Shown in pieces: positions 1 through 6,158 of a stretch of DNA of 6,572 nt. The notes under the pieces are model-generated. The model worked only from the letters and a program-made list of their open reading frames with translations, did no database searches and was not told the DNA's origin. The DNA lies in the NCBI RefSeq assembly GCF_004138495.1, contig NZ_ML142850.1, positions 373,387-379,958 on the forward strand, in the 5' to 3' direction. Both the position numbers and the translations under genes were made by a program. Source of the DNA: Phytoactinopolyspora endophytica. Its GTDB lineage: Bacteria > Actinomycetota > Actinomycetes > Jiangellales > Jiangellaceae. Numbering within the stretch: the stretch's first letter is position 1; every line of letters starts with the position of its first letter.

Positions 1-325
1 TCCTCACCACGCCGACCACCTCGTCGACGCTGGCGGGCAGCGTGACGAGTGCGGGCACGCTCTTGTACGCTGCGAGGCCGTCCGACTCGTAGGTGCGGCG
101 CTGCGCGTACTCGGTCACCAAACCGTCGTCTCCCAGCACGTCGTGAAGATCCCGCTCAACCGCGGCGACGTCAATCTGTGCCCCGCCGGCCTCCGTGCCG
201 GCAGCATGCCCGGCGGCATCGTCTGATCGGATGGGGCGGGCGTCGTCCCGCGACTCGACCACATCGCGCTGGGCTCGAGTACGCCCGGCGCTGTTACGGC
301 GGTTGCGTCGTCGCAGTTCCGTCAT
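1..325 (-). CDS. glcD: GlcD-type FAD-linked oxidase, N-terminal part (cut by window edge)
   Basis: The minus strand is open from an ATG at 325-323 to the left edge (108 codons). Residues 55-108 resemble the start of glycolate oxidase subunit GlcD and related FAD-binding (PCMH-type) 2-hydroxyacid oxidases. The diagnostic stretch is YESDGLAAYKSVPALVTLP (79-97), followed by VDEVVGVVR, where the FAD-binding domain begins. In this family the enzyme oxidises glycolate or a related 2-hydroxyacid with FAD; the FAD-binding and C-terminal domains lie outside the window. About 78 residues precede the YESDGL motif, against roughly 45 in E. coli GlcD as I recall it. The extra part is rich in Arg, Asp, Ala and Gly and looks disordered, so the true start could be internal, for example the GTG at codon 22. 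The ribosome site before 325 is weak; an in-frame GTG at 337 is an alternative. It points the same way as gntR but is separated from it by 313 bp and a large hairpin, so co-transcription is doubtful. The family call is good; substrate and exact start are uncertain. Confidence 0.75.
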   Translation of the reverse strand, partial: MTELRRRNRRNSAGRTRAQRDVVESRDDARPIRSDDAAGHAAGTEAGGAQIDVAAVERDLHDVLGDDGLVTEYAQRRTYESDGLAAYKSVPALVTLPASVDEVVGVVR

Positions 326-369
326 CGCGGCACCCACTCTCGGGACATCCCGATGACGCCATGTTAACG

Positions 370-441
370 GGGGTTCCTTGACTCACGTAACGCTTGGATA
401 GGGTTCGAGCGCCCTCAGCGTTACGTGAGTCAAGGAACCCC
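370..441. repeat. Perfect 25-bp inverted repeat with 22-nt loop
   Basis: The left arm 370-394 (GGGGTTCCTTGACTC..., ending ACGCT) is the exact reverse complement of the right arm 417-441. The pairing continues with a G-T pair (369/442) and two Watson-Crick pairs (368/443 and 367/444). The 22-nt loop can form a further 4-bp stem (400-403 with 412-415). There is no T-run on either side, so it is not a classical intrinsic terminator, though U-less hairpins are often proposed to terminate in actinobacteria. On the minus strand it lies 198 bp past the gntR stop and 45 bp before the glcD-like start. It could be a bidirectional terminator, a structured leader for the glcD-like gene, or one copy of a dispersed palindromic element. 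The structure is certain; its role is not. Confidence 0.9.
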
Positions 442-513
442 TGTGTCTAACCCGATCCGCCCCGCCGGCCGCAGACCAAGCTGAAGGCTCGACGGGCCGG
501 AGAGCTTCTTGAC

Positions 514-537
514 TGATCTTCGGCCGGCGGAAGATCA
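514..537 (-). terminator. Small hairpin downstream of gntR, possible terminator
   Basis: TGATCTTC (514-521) and GAAGATCA (530-537) are exact reverse complements separated by 8 bases (GGCCGGCG). It lies 102 bp downstream of the gntR stop in the direction of gntR transcription. There is no T-run after it on the minus strand, so a terminator role is only a guess. Confidence 0.25.
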
Positions 538-638
538 ACGCATCCAGCAGGTAGAGCAACCCGCCGGCCGCGTGAGAGGGAGAAGAAATCTCCGGCCACC
601 CGGGGCGAGGACAGCTCCACCTGCGCTCTGCGCCGCCC

Positions 639-1382
639 CTATCCGGTGGTGAGGGTGAGTTCGAAGGTGTAGCGGGATGCGCGGTAGATGTGCGAGCCGT
701 ATTCGACGGCCCGGCCGGCTTCGTCGTAGGCGATCCGGTTCATGGTGAGAAGCGGTGCGCCCGGCTTCTCGTCCAGCAGCCGCGCCTCCGCGGCTCGGGC
801 AGCCCGGCCGCCGATGGTCTGTGTCGCGATCGTCAGCCCGATGCCCGCGGCCCGGATCAGATCGTAGAGTCCCTGCTCAGCCAGTGCCTCGCGGCTCAAG
901 GGCAACAAGGTGGTCGGAATGTAGTTGTGCATGATCGACAGCGGCTCATCGCCCGTGTAGCGCAGCCGCTCTATCACGTAGACCTCCGTATCCGGCGGTA
1001 CGCCGAGCTTCTCCGCGACGGCCTCGGGCGGCGCCTGGATCTCGAAGCTGAGCACCTCGGTGTGCGGCTCGCGCCCGGCGGCACGCAGGTCGTCGAAGAG
1101 GCTGGACAGTTCGACCGGGCGTCGCACCTTGGGTTGGACCACTTGGGTGCCGACACCGCGCTTGCGGACGAGCAGACCACGGTCGACGAGGTACTCGATC
1201 GCACGCCGCATGGTAGGCCTCGACAGGCCCAGCTGATCCGCGAGCAGGATCTCGTTGTCCAACCGGGTCCCCGGTGGGTACACGCCTGACTCGATGAGCT
1301 GCTCAAGATGCTGAGCGACCTGGAAATACAGCGGTACCGGACTGGTGCGGTCGACTACCAGCTGCGGGATGCTCTCGGCCAT
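639..1382 (-). CDS. GntR/HutC-family transcriptional regulator with UTRA domain
   Basis: A 247-residue cytoplasmic DNA-binding regulator of normal length for the HutC subfamily. Residues 13-84 form the GntR winged helix-turn-helix: PLYFQVAQHLEQLIESG (17-33), YPPGTRLDNE (35-44), and LADQLGLSRPTMRRAIEYLV (47-66), which covers the recognition helix, then the wing RKRGVGTQV (73-81). Residues from about 100 to 242 match the UTRA ligand-binding fold, including ERLRYTGDEPLSIMHNYIP (138-156) and the C-terminal HIYRASRYTFELTL (231-244). Family members usually repress uptake and catabolic operons and release DNA when they bind a small ligand, often a phosphorylated sugar. The ATG at 1382-1380 has ATGAGGTG about 6 nt upstream, so the start is reasonable. 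It is divergent from the importer across a 405-bp region with palindromes, which suggests it controls the importer and itself. The ligand is unknown. Confidence 0.93.
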   Translation of the reverse strand: MAESIPQLVVDRTSPVPLYFQVAQHLEQLIESGVYPPGTRLDNEILLADQLGLSRPTMRRAIEYLVDRGLLVRKRGVGTQVVQPKVRRPVELSSLFDDLRAAGREPHTEVLSFEIQAPPEAVAEKLGVPPDTEVYVIERLRYTGDEPLSIMHNYIPTTLLPLSREALAEQGLYDLIRAAGIGLTIATQTIGGRAARAAEARLLDEKPGAPLLTMNRIAYDEAGRAVEYGSHIYRASRYTFELTLTTG

Positions 1383-1419
1383 CCAGACACCTCATCCTCG
1401 AATGTATACGGACATCAGT

Positions 1420-1431
1420 ATGTTAAAACAT
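1420..1431. promoter_or_regulatory. Candidate GntR operator A (gntR side)
   Basis: ATGTTAAAACAT is a near-perfect 12-bp palindrome with one central mismatch, 38 bp upstream of the gntR start codon. It is 9/12 identical to the perfect palindrome at 1686-1697; both fit AYGTTNAAACRT on the plus strand. It falls inside the spacer of a weak candidate gntR promoter, a position suited to autorepression. That the divergent GntR protein binds it is inference. Confidence 0.35.
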
Positions 1432-1499
1432 CCAAGCTGTCAGATCCCGGTTGTCCAGACGTACGCGACTTTCGGTCACAATTCGACCAACGTTGTGGA

Positions 1500-1512
1500 T
1501 TGGTCTAGCCAA
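1500..1512. promoter_or_regulatory. DasR-like candidate operator
   Basis: TTGGTCTAGCCAA resembles the DasR-type (HutC family) site, whose core is TGGTCTAGACCA, except that one A of the right half is missing, giving 13 rather than 14 bp. The TTGG/CCAA ends are exact inverted repeats. Because the neighbouring regulator belongs to the same subfamily, this is a plausible binding site. The lost base breaks the symmetry and could mean weaker binding or chance. Confidence 0.35.
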
Positions 1513-1604
1513 GGTTAAGAGATCGTGACAACCTGACAGCAGCCGAAACCCCGCCCGGCAAACCCCTGCGGAGTCGACCGGGCGCGCCAGCTGCTGGAGG
1601 TTCG

Positions 1605-1685
1605 ATGACGACCCCATACAGGTCCCTGACCGGCCATGATGCCGACGGCTACTGTTCCTCGGCCGTTTCGCCGCTGACCAGCTGA
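1605..1685 (+). CDS. Possible 26-residue leader peptide upstream of the importer
   Basis: An ATG at 1605 follows GGAGG (1596-1600) with a 4-nt gap. The frame runs MTTPYRSLTGHDADGYCSSA, then six more residues, to TGA at 1683-1685. It ends directly before the 1686-1697 palindrome and 102 bp before the binding-protein start. It has no signal sequence, no run of one amino acid and no homology I recognise. It could be a regulatory leader, a small functional protein or a chance ORF. The strong ribosome site is the only positive evidence. One candidate promoter (1626-1655) lies inside it and would exclude it from that transcript. Confidence 0.22.
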   Translation: MTTPYRSLTGHDADGYCSSAVSPLTS

Positions 1686-1697
1686 ACGTTTAAACGT
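1686..1697. promoter_or_regulatory. Candidate GntR operator B (importer side)
   Basis: ACGTTTAAACGT is a perfect 12-bp palindrome, 90 bp upstream of the binding-protein start codon. It matches the gntR-proximal palindrome (1420-1431) at 9 of 12 positions, and the two sites flank the divergent region. A shared repressor binding both is the simplest reading, but this is inferred. A LacI-type or other regulator encoded elsewhere is possible. Confidence 0.4.
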
Positions 1698-1751
1698 CAT
1701 GACATCCTCGCATGCGGCGGCAGCGAATCCCGATACGTATGAACCCGACTC

Positions 1752-1766
1752 GACTCGACACGAGTC
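1752..1766. promoter_or_regulatory. 15-bp inverted repeat in the importer leader
   Basis: GACTCG-ACA-CGAGTC is a 6-bp inverted repeat with a 3-base spacer, ending 21 bp before the binding-protein start codon. A second GACTCG copy at 1747-1752 overlaps the first by one base, so the right arm could pair with either copy. It may be an operator or a leader hairpin near the ribosome site. Confidence 0.35.
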
Positions 1767-1778
1767 TCGATGGCAGTT

Positions 1779-1783
1779 GGAGG
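1779..1783 (+). promoter_or_regulatory. Ribosome binding site of the binding protein
   Basis: GGAGG lies 4 nt before the ATG at 1788. This favours 1788 over the in-frame ATG at 1770, which has no comparable site and would place six extra residues before a normal lipoprotein signal. Confidence 0.75.
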
Positions 1784-1787
1784 ACGG

Positions 1788-3194
1788 ATGAAGACCTACA
1801 TCACGCGCGGCAGATTCGCCGCGGCGCTCCTCGTTCCCGCACTCGTCTTGGCAGCCTGCGGCGGTGATGACGACGATTCGTCGGACGGTGCGGCCGGTTC
1901 CGAGGACGGACAGGTCGCCCTCGTCGTGGCGGAGAACGCGATCCAAGGCGGCAAGAACGCCGAGGCAGCCGAATGGGTCGAGGACTGGGTGATCCCCGAG
2001 TTCGAGGCGATGAAGGCGGACGAGGGTGTTGAGGTGACAGTCGGCTTCGAGGGCAGCGGCGTCGACGATGAGGACTACAAGACCGCCTTGGCGCTCGACC
2101 TGCAGACTGGCGAGGGCGCCGACGTGATCGGTGGCTTCGACGGGATCTGGACCGGCGAGTTCGCCCAAGCCGAATACATCCAGCCGCTCAGCGAGGTGTA
2201 TCCGGAGTCGGAGAGCTGGGACGGCTGGGATCAGATCACCGAGAACGTCCAGCAGAACCTGTCCTTCAACGACGAGCGTTACGGAATCCCCGGTGGCACC
2301 GACGGCCGCGTCATCTACTTCAACAAAGAACTCTTCGCCGAGGCTGGACTTCCGGAAGACTGGCAGCCCACCAGCTGGGACGAGATCCTGGACGCGGCAC
2401 GCGCACTGAAGGACCTCGACGGCGTGGTGCCGCTACAGATCAACGCCGGGACGGCCATGGGCGAGGCGACCACTATGCAGGGCTTCCTGCCGTTGCTGGC
2501 CGGGACTGGTGCCACCGTCTGGGAAGACGATGTCTGGCAGGGCGCTTCGCCAGGAATGGAACAGGTACTCGACTTCTATGCGACCGTCTACGGCGACGAG
2601 GAACTGGGCGACCCGCTGCTCCAGCAAGAGGCAGCAGGAAGGGACAACTCGTTCCTGCAGTTCTCCGAGGGTGAGATCGGCATGCTGATCGAGGGCGACT
2701 ACCTATGGCGTTCGGTGATCAACGCGGACTCGGACATCGCTCCCATGGAGAACCGGGACGAGGTCATCGGCTGGGCACTGATCCCGGCCATGGAACCGGG
2801 AGCCGGTATCGACGGGCAAGACTTCGTCAGCATGTCCGGCGGAGGCGGCCAGGTACTCAACCCGAACACCGAGCATCCAGATCTTGCCTGGGAGCTGATG
2901 GCCTTCATGAACTCACCCGAGGCGCTGCTGGAACGGCACAAGGACGATCCGCGGATCACCTCCCGGGCGGACGTGAACGAGGAGCTCATCGACGATCCGA
3001 TGATCACCTTCATCGCGGAAGAGGTACTGCCGATCTCATTCTTCCGTCCCGGGCTCGAGGAATACCCCGAGGTCTCGATCGCACTGCAGGAAGCCACCGA
3101 GACCGTCGTCGGCGGCACCTCGCCGGCGGACGCGGCGCAGCAGTACCAGTCGACGCTCGAAGGGATCGTAGGTGCCGAGAACGTCGCTGAATAA
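1788..3194 (+). CDS. ABC importer extracellular solute-binding lipoprotein (family 1, CUT1 type)
   Basis: A 468-residue substrate-binding protein, probably anchored to the outer face of the membrane. The signal peptide is MKTYITRGRF plus the hydrophobic stretch AAALLVPALVLAA, with lipobox L21-A22-A23-C24. C24 should be lipidated and become the mature N-terminus, followed by an acidic linker (GGDDDDSSDG). Family features include ADVIGGFDG (111-119), RYGIPGGTDGRVIYFNKELFAEAGLP (within 164-189), SWDEILDAARALKDL (196-210), FSEGEIGMLIEGDY (292-305), HPDLAWELMAFMNSPEA (363-379) and FFRPGLEEYPEVS (418-430). These match bacterial family 1 binding proteins of sugar importers. It is first in the importer operon and ends inside the next gene (23-bp overlap). 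The extracellular domain is acid-rich and Trp-rich, which fits a carbohydrate ligand but does not identify it. An alternative start is ATG 1770. Confidence 0.93.
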   Translation: MKTYITRGRFAAALLVPALVLAACGGDDDDSSDGAAGSEDGQVALVVAENAIQGGKNAEAAEWVEDWVIPEFEAMKADEGVEVTVGFEGSGVDDEDYKTALALDLQTGEGADVIGGFDGIWTGEFAQAEYIQPLSEVYPESESWDGWDQITENVQQNLSFNDERYGIPGGTDGRVIYFNKELFAEAGLPEDWQPTSWDEILDAARALKDLDGVVPLQINAGTAMGEATTMQGFLPLLAGTGATVWEDDVWQGASPGMEQVLDFYATVYGDEELGDPLLQQEAAGRDNSFLQFSEGEIGMLIEGDYLWRSVINADSDIAPMENRDEVIGWALIPAMEPGAGIDGQDFVSMSGGGGQVLNPNTEHPDLAWELMAFMNSPEALLERHKDDPRITSRADVNEELIDDPMITFIAEEVLPISFFRPGLEEYPEVSIALQEATETVVGGTSPADAAQQYQSTLEGIVGAENVAE

Positions 3195-4143
3195 GCAAGA
3201 ACCGCCGGAGGACCCTCCGCTTGTTTCCACGCCTGAGCGGGGCTTCCTCCGGCGGCGACGGCGGCTCAACGAGGACGCGGCAGGCTTGGGGCGGGCCCGC
3301 GCCGGCGCTTTTGTGGCGCCGGCGCTGGTGCTCATCGCCATCTTCCTGGTGTTTCCGGCGCTGTGGACGCTGTATCTGGGCGTCACCAATTGGCGGCTGA
3401 CCGGCCTGGCGGCCGCCGAGCCGGAGTTCGTCGGGCTGGACAACTACGTCGATGCGGTCACCGACGACCGCTTCGTCGGCTCGCTCACCCGGACCCTGGT
3501 CTTCGTCGCCTGCTCCGCGATCGCCGGGCAGATGCTGCTCGGCTTCGCCATCGCGTGGCTGATGCGCCGGGCGAGCAAGGCCGTACGCGGCTTTGTCGAG
3601 ACGCTCGTGCTGATCGCCTGGATCCTGCCGGCCTCGGTCATCGCGTGGCTGTGGCTCGCCATGCTGGACCGTCGGAACGGTTCCTTGAACGCCATCCTCG
3701 GCACCGAAGACACCGCATGGCTGCTCGAGTACCCGATGCAGTCGATCATCGCTTTCAACATCTTCAACGGCACCGCCTTCTCGATGCTGCTGTTCAGCTC
3801 GGCGCTGGCTTCGATACCGCCGTCTCAGCTGGAGACGGCGAAGATGTCCGGCGCCGGTACGTGGGCCACACTCCGGGACGTGGTGTTCCCGAACATCCGG
3901 GGCCACATCCTGACCGCTGTCCTGCTGGTCACCCTGTGGACGTTCAACGTCTTCACGCCGTACCTGCTGACCGGCGGCGGGCCAGGCCAGGAGACGGAGA
4001 TCTTCCCGGTCTTCATCTACAACCTGGCGCTGAAGACCGGCGAGCTCGGTCAAGGCGCCGCGTTCTCGCTCATCATGATCGTGATCAACCTCATCATCGC
4101 GCTGGTCTACCTGCGGGTGCTCAGGGAACGGAGGCACACGTGA
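3172..4143 (+). CDS. CUT1 ABC importer permease, MalF/UgpA type
   Basis: A 323-residue inner-membrane permease. Six hydrophobic segments are visible at about 46-71, 107-131, 141-164, 190-213, 243-267 and 296-315. The cytoplasmic EAA loop that docks on the ATPase is ETAKMSGAGTWATLRDVVFP (221-240), with the conserved Gly at 227. The motif TGGGPGQETEIFPVFIYNLA (267-286) after segment 5 is typical of MalF-type subunits. The GTG start at 3172 lies within the end of the binding-protein gene, with GAAGGGA about 7 nt upstream. No in-frame ATG, GTG or TTG codon fits better before the first membrane segment, so a 23-bp overlap and translational coupling are likely. The first 45 residues are charged and Arg-rich (RRRRR at 27-31), consistent with a cytoplasmic N-terminus. 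It should form a heterodimer with the next gene product. Confidence 0.93.
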   Translation: MPRTSLNKQEPPEDPPLVSTPERGFLRRRRRLNEDAAGLGRARAGAFVAPALVLIAIFLVFPALWTLYLGVTNWRLTGLAAAEPEFVGLDNYVDAVTDDRFVGSLTRTLVFVACSAIAGQMLLGFAIAWLMRRASKAVRGFVETLVLIAWILPASVIAWLWLAMLDRRNGSLNAILGTEDTAWLLEYPMQSIIAFNIFNGTAFSMLLFSSALASIPPSQLETAKMSGAGTWATLRDVVFPNIRGHILTAVLLVTLWTFNVFTPYLLTGGGPGQETEIFPVFIYNLALKTGELGQGAAFSLIMIVINLIIALVYLRVLRERRHT

Positions 4144-5039
4144 CGACCGCCACGGAATCGACGACGCCCGCGGCCCCGGGTCCGGAGAACGGACCGAGCC
4201 CACACGAACAGAGCATGGCGTTCGTCCGGACCGCGCTGGGCCGGATCGGGCGCTTCGTGTTCATCGGATTCGTCATCGTGTTCTTTGCGTTGCCCGTGCT
4301 CTGGCTGGTCAGCGCCCCATTCGACCGCGCTCCGGCGTTGCGGCTGTCCGTTCCCGAGTTCACGCTGGACAACTTCGACGTACTGCTGGACAACCCGTTC
4401 GCGATGCAGTCACTGGGTAACTCGCTGATCATCTCCCTCAGCACGATGGCCATCGTGCTGGTCCTCGCCTCGCTCGCGTCCTATGCGCTCTCCCGGGTCC
4501 GGGTGCCCGGGCGTGACATGCTGCTCTACTCGCTGCTGCTGCTGTCGTCGATCGTCACCGGGACAGCCGCGATGGTGCCGACGTTCGTGCTGATCACTGA
4601 GCTGAACCTGATCGACACCCAGCTCGCGGTGGTGTTGGTGATGGCCGGTGGGCTGCTCCCGGCGGCGATCTTCATCCTGAAAGACTTCATGGACAACACC
4701 CCTCGCAGCTATGAGGAGTCCGCTCGCGTATACGGCGCGTCGTCGCTGCAGATTCTTCGGCACGTCGTCGTTCCGATCGCCCGGCCCGGTCTGGCCACGA
4801 TCGCCGTCTGGAGTGTGGTGCAGGTGTGGGGCAACTTCCTGGTGCCGTTCATCTTGCTGCGTACGCCGGACAAGCTGCCGGCGGCCGTCGTGATGTTCAC
4901 CTTCTACACCGAGGGCGGCCAGCCCAACCTCGCGCTCATCTCCGCGTTCTCACTGTTGTTCTCCGTCCCGGTCGTGCTGCTGTATCTGTTCGTCAACCGG
5001 CGCTACGGGTTCCGTTTCTATGGAGGTATCAAGAGCTGA
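4140..5039 (+). CDS. CUT1 ABC importer permease, MalG/UgpE type
   Basis: A 299-residue membrane permease, the partner of the upstream MalF-type subunit. The GTG start at 4140 overlaps the upstream stop as GTGA (4 bp), with GGAGG 5 nt before it. Residues 1-30 are a polar Thr/Pro/Ala-rich tail. Hydrophobic segments lie at about 37-58, 94-117, 127-150, 162-182, 217-240 and 265-286. The EAA loop is EESARVYGASSLQILRHVVV (192-211) followed by PIARPGL, close to the family consensus with the conserved Gly and the terminal Pro residues. The C-terminal RRYGFRFYGGIKS is typical of MalG-like subunits. The open frame extends back to 3363, but that part overlaps the first permease and is not coding. It ends in TGATG, sharing one base with the ATPase start. 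Confidence 0.94.
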   Translation: MTTATESTTPAAPGPENGPSPHEQSMAFVRTALGRIGRFVFIGFVIVFFALPVLWLVSAPFDRAPALRLSVPEFTLDNFDVLLDNPFAMQSLGNSLIISLSTMAIVLVLASLASYALSRVRVPGRDMLLYSLLLLSSIVTGTAAMVPTFVLITELNLIDTQLAVVLVMAGGLLPAAIFILKDFMDNTPRSYEESARVYGASSLQILRHVVVPIARPGLATIAVWSVVQVWGNFLVPFILLRTPDKLPAAVVMFTFYTEGGQPNLALISAFSLLFSVPVVLLYLFVNRRYGFRFYGGIKS

Positions 5040-6148
5040 TGGCGGAGATCGTCACGCAACAGCTGGTGAAGGAGTTCCCCGGTGGCGTCCGGGCCGTCGA
5101 CGGTCTCGACCTCACCATCGAGGACGGCGAGTTCTTCGCCTTGCTCGGTCCGTCGGGATGTGGGAAGACCACACTGCTGCGCACCATCGCAGGTCTCGAA
5201 GCCGCCACCGAAGGCCAGCTGTTCATCGGAGGTCACGATGTCACGAACGTGCCGCCGGGCAAGCGCAAGGTGGCGATGGTCTTCCAGGACTACGCCCTCT
5301 TCCCGCACATGTCCGTCGCGGACAACATCGCGTATCCGCTGAAGATTCAGAAGGTCTCCCGGGGTGCCCGGCTCGAGACGGCGGAAGAGACCGCCAACGG
5401 GCTGTCGCTGGACGGGCTCACCGGCCGCCGGCCCGGCCAGCTGTCCGGTGGACAGCAGCAGCGGGTGGCTCTAGCGCGCGCGGTGGCCAGCAACCCTCAG
5501 GTCTTCTTGTTCGACGAGCCCTTGTCGAACCTCGATGCCCGGCTGCGGCTGGAAGCCCGGACGTTCCTCAAGCGTCTGCAACGTGAGCTCGGCGTCACGA
5601 CGGTGTTCGTCACCCACGACCAGGCCGAGGCCTTGGCGCTGGCCGACCGGATCGCCATCATGAAGGACGGCCGGCTCCAGCAGATCGGCAGTCCCCGCGA
5701 GATCTTCGCCCAGCCTGCCAACACCTTCGTCGCCGGGTTCGTCGGTTCGACGCCGATGAATCTGCATCCCGCCACCATCTCCGGCGATCGGGTCGAAGTG
5801 GCGGGTTCAGCCGTGCCGCTGCCGCCGTCGGCGCAGGGCCAGGTGAAGGAAGGCGACGAGGTGATCTGGGGCGCTCGACCCGAGTACCTACGCTGGTCAT
5901 CGTCACCCGTAGACGGCGCCGTCGAGGGCTCCGTCACCATCGTCGAGAACCTCGGCGCGTCCGCGCTGATCACCGTAGAAGCCCAGGAGATGCTGATCCA
6001 GGTGGTCGTGGACGAGGACGACGAACCGTCGCCCGGCACGCGAGGCTGGGTCGTCGCTCGCCATGACCGCACGCTCCTGTTTGATGCCACGACTGACGCG
6101 CTCATCGGCGCGACCGCCACCGTGACGTCCGAGCCGACACTGGGCTGA
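5039..6148 (+). CDS. Sugar ABC importer ATPase, MalK/UgpC/MsiK type
   Basis: A 369-residue cytoplasmic ATPase that powers the two permeases. All motifs are intact: Walker [10 protein letters not shown] (37-45), Q-loop Q83 in [13 protein letters not shown], signature LSGGQQQR (135-142), Walker B VFLFDE (155-160), D-loop SNLD (163-166) and switch histidine H193 in [21 protein letters not shown] leads into the C-terminal OB/TOBE regulatory domain (about residue 240 onward), with GARPEYL in place of the common GIRPEHL and the TOBE strand [18 protein letters not shown]. The length and two-domain plan fit MalK/UgpC proteins. The ATG at 5039 overlaps the previous stop as TGATG. GGAGG lies 12 nt upstream, rather far, so re-initiation or coupling is likely. 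A dedicated ATPase is notable because many actinobacterial CUT1 operons lack one and rely on a shared MsiK-type ATPase. Confidence 0.96.
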   Translation: MAEIVTQQLVKEFPGGVRAVDGLDLTIEDGEFFALLGPSGCGKTTLLRTIAGLEAATEGQLFIGGHDVTNVPPGKRKVAMVFQDYALFPHMSVADNIAYPLKIQKVSRGARLETAEETANGLSLDGLTGRRPGQLSGGQQQRVALARAVASNPQVFLFDEPLSNLDARLRLEARTFLKRLQRELGVTTVFVTHDQAEALALADRIAIMKDGRLQQIGSPREIFAQPANTFVAGFVGSTPMNLHPATISGDRVEVAGSAVPLPPSAQGQVKEGDEVIWGARPEYLRWSSSPVDGAVEGSVTIVENLGASALITVEAQEMLIQVVVDEDDEPSPGTRGWVVARHDRTLLFDATTDALIGATATVTSEPTLG

Positions 6149-6158
6149 GGCGGCTCCT

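Larger units (their letters stand above)
326..638. other. Intergenic region between gntR and the glcD-like gene
   Basis: No convincing gene is seen on either strand in these 313 bases. The region holds the 25-bp inverted repeat at 370-441, a smaller hairpin at 514-537, and two copies of a 12-bp GC-rich word (461-472 and 560-571). The 44 bases between the large repeat and the glcD-like start contain a 12-bp near-palindrome (CGGGA-CA-TCCCG, 341-352). No clear promoter for the glcD-like gene could be fixed; a TAACAT word on the minus strand at 368-363 could be a -10 box but has no good -35 partner. Confidence 0.6.
1383..1787. promoter_or_regulatory. Divergent control region between gntR and the importer operon
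   Basis: This 405-bp gap separates the divergent regulator and transporter genes, so both promoters should lie here. It contains palindromes at 1420-1431, 1500-1512, 1686-1697, 1733-1740 (ATACGTAT) and 1752-1766, and a possible 26-residue leader ORF at 1605-1685. Promoter words are weak. For gntR (minus strand), CTGACA and TACTGA sit 17 bp apart with the 1420-1431 palindrome in the spacer. For the importer, TTGTGG (1493-1498) and TAAGAG (1516-1521) have a 17-bp spacer holding the 1500-1512 site; CTGACC (1626-1631) and TACTGT (1650-1655) have an 18-bp spacer. None is strong enough to place a transcription start. Confidence 0.6.

Noticed and set aside
341..352. Near-palindrome CGGGA-CA-TCCCG upstream of the glcD-like start.
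   Set aside because: Only 5 bp per arm and GC-rich; insufficient alone to call an operator.
49..381. A 110-residue plus-strand frame at the left edge.
   Set aside because: Very Arg-rich and antisense to the GlcD-like coding frame, whose minus-strand translation shows recognisable family motifs.
461..571. Direct repeat of a 12-bp word (CCCGCCGGCCGC) at 461-472 and 560-571.
   Set aside because: Low-complexity GC word likely by chance in such DNA; no target-site duplication or element between the copies.
447..620. A 57-residue open frame on the minus strand starting with GTG at 620.
   Set aside because: Weak ribosome site, Arg/Gly/Pro-rich composition typical of chance frames in GC-rich DNA, and no recognisable motif. 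It also spans the hairpin at 514-537.
690..1289. A 199-residue plus-strand frame opposite gntR.
   Set aside because: It is fully antisense to a clear GntR/UTRA gene and shows no domain of its own.
1770..1787. Alternative ATG at 1770 for the binding protein.
   Set aside because: No ribosome site before it, whereas ATG 1788 follows GGAGG and begins a normal lipoprotein signal peptide.
3206..3219. Small hairpin (CGGAGG-AC-CCTCCG) just after the binding-protein stop, considered as an attenuator.
   Set aside because: Only about 5 usable base pairs, and it lies inside the first permease coding sequence; chance pairing is common at this GC content.
3363..4139. Open extension of the second permease frame far upstream of its GTG at 4140.
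   Set aside because: This part overlaps the first permease in another frame and is Arg/His/Pro-rich. The GGAGG and GTGA overlap at 4140 mark the true start.
3010..4203. A long (397-residue) minus-strand open frame.
   Set aside because: It lies opposite the first permease and the binding-protein 3' end, and its Arg/Asp/Gln/His-rich sequence is typical of an antisense shadow in high-GC DNA.
5039..6148. Checked the ATPase for missing catalytic residues or a broken domain.
   Set aside because: Walker A, Q-loop, signature, Walker B, D-loop and switch histidine are all present; nothing unusual.
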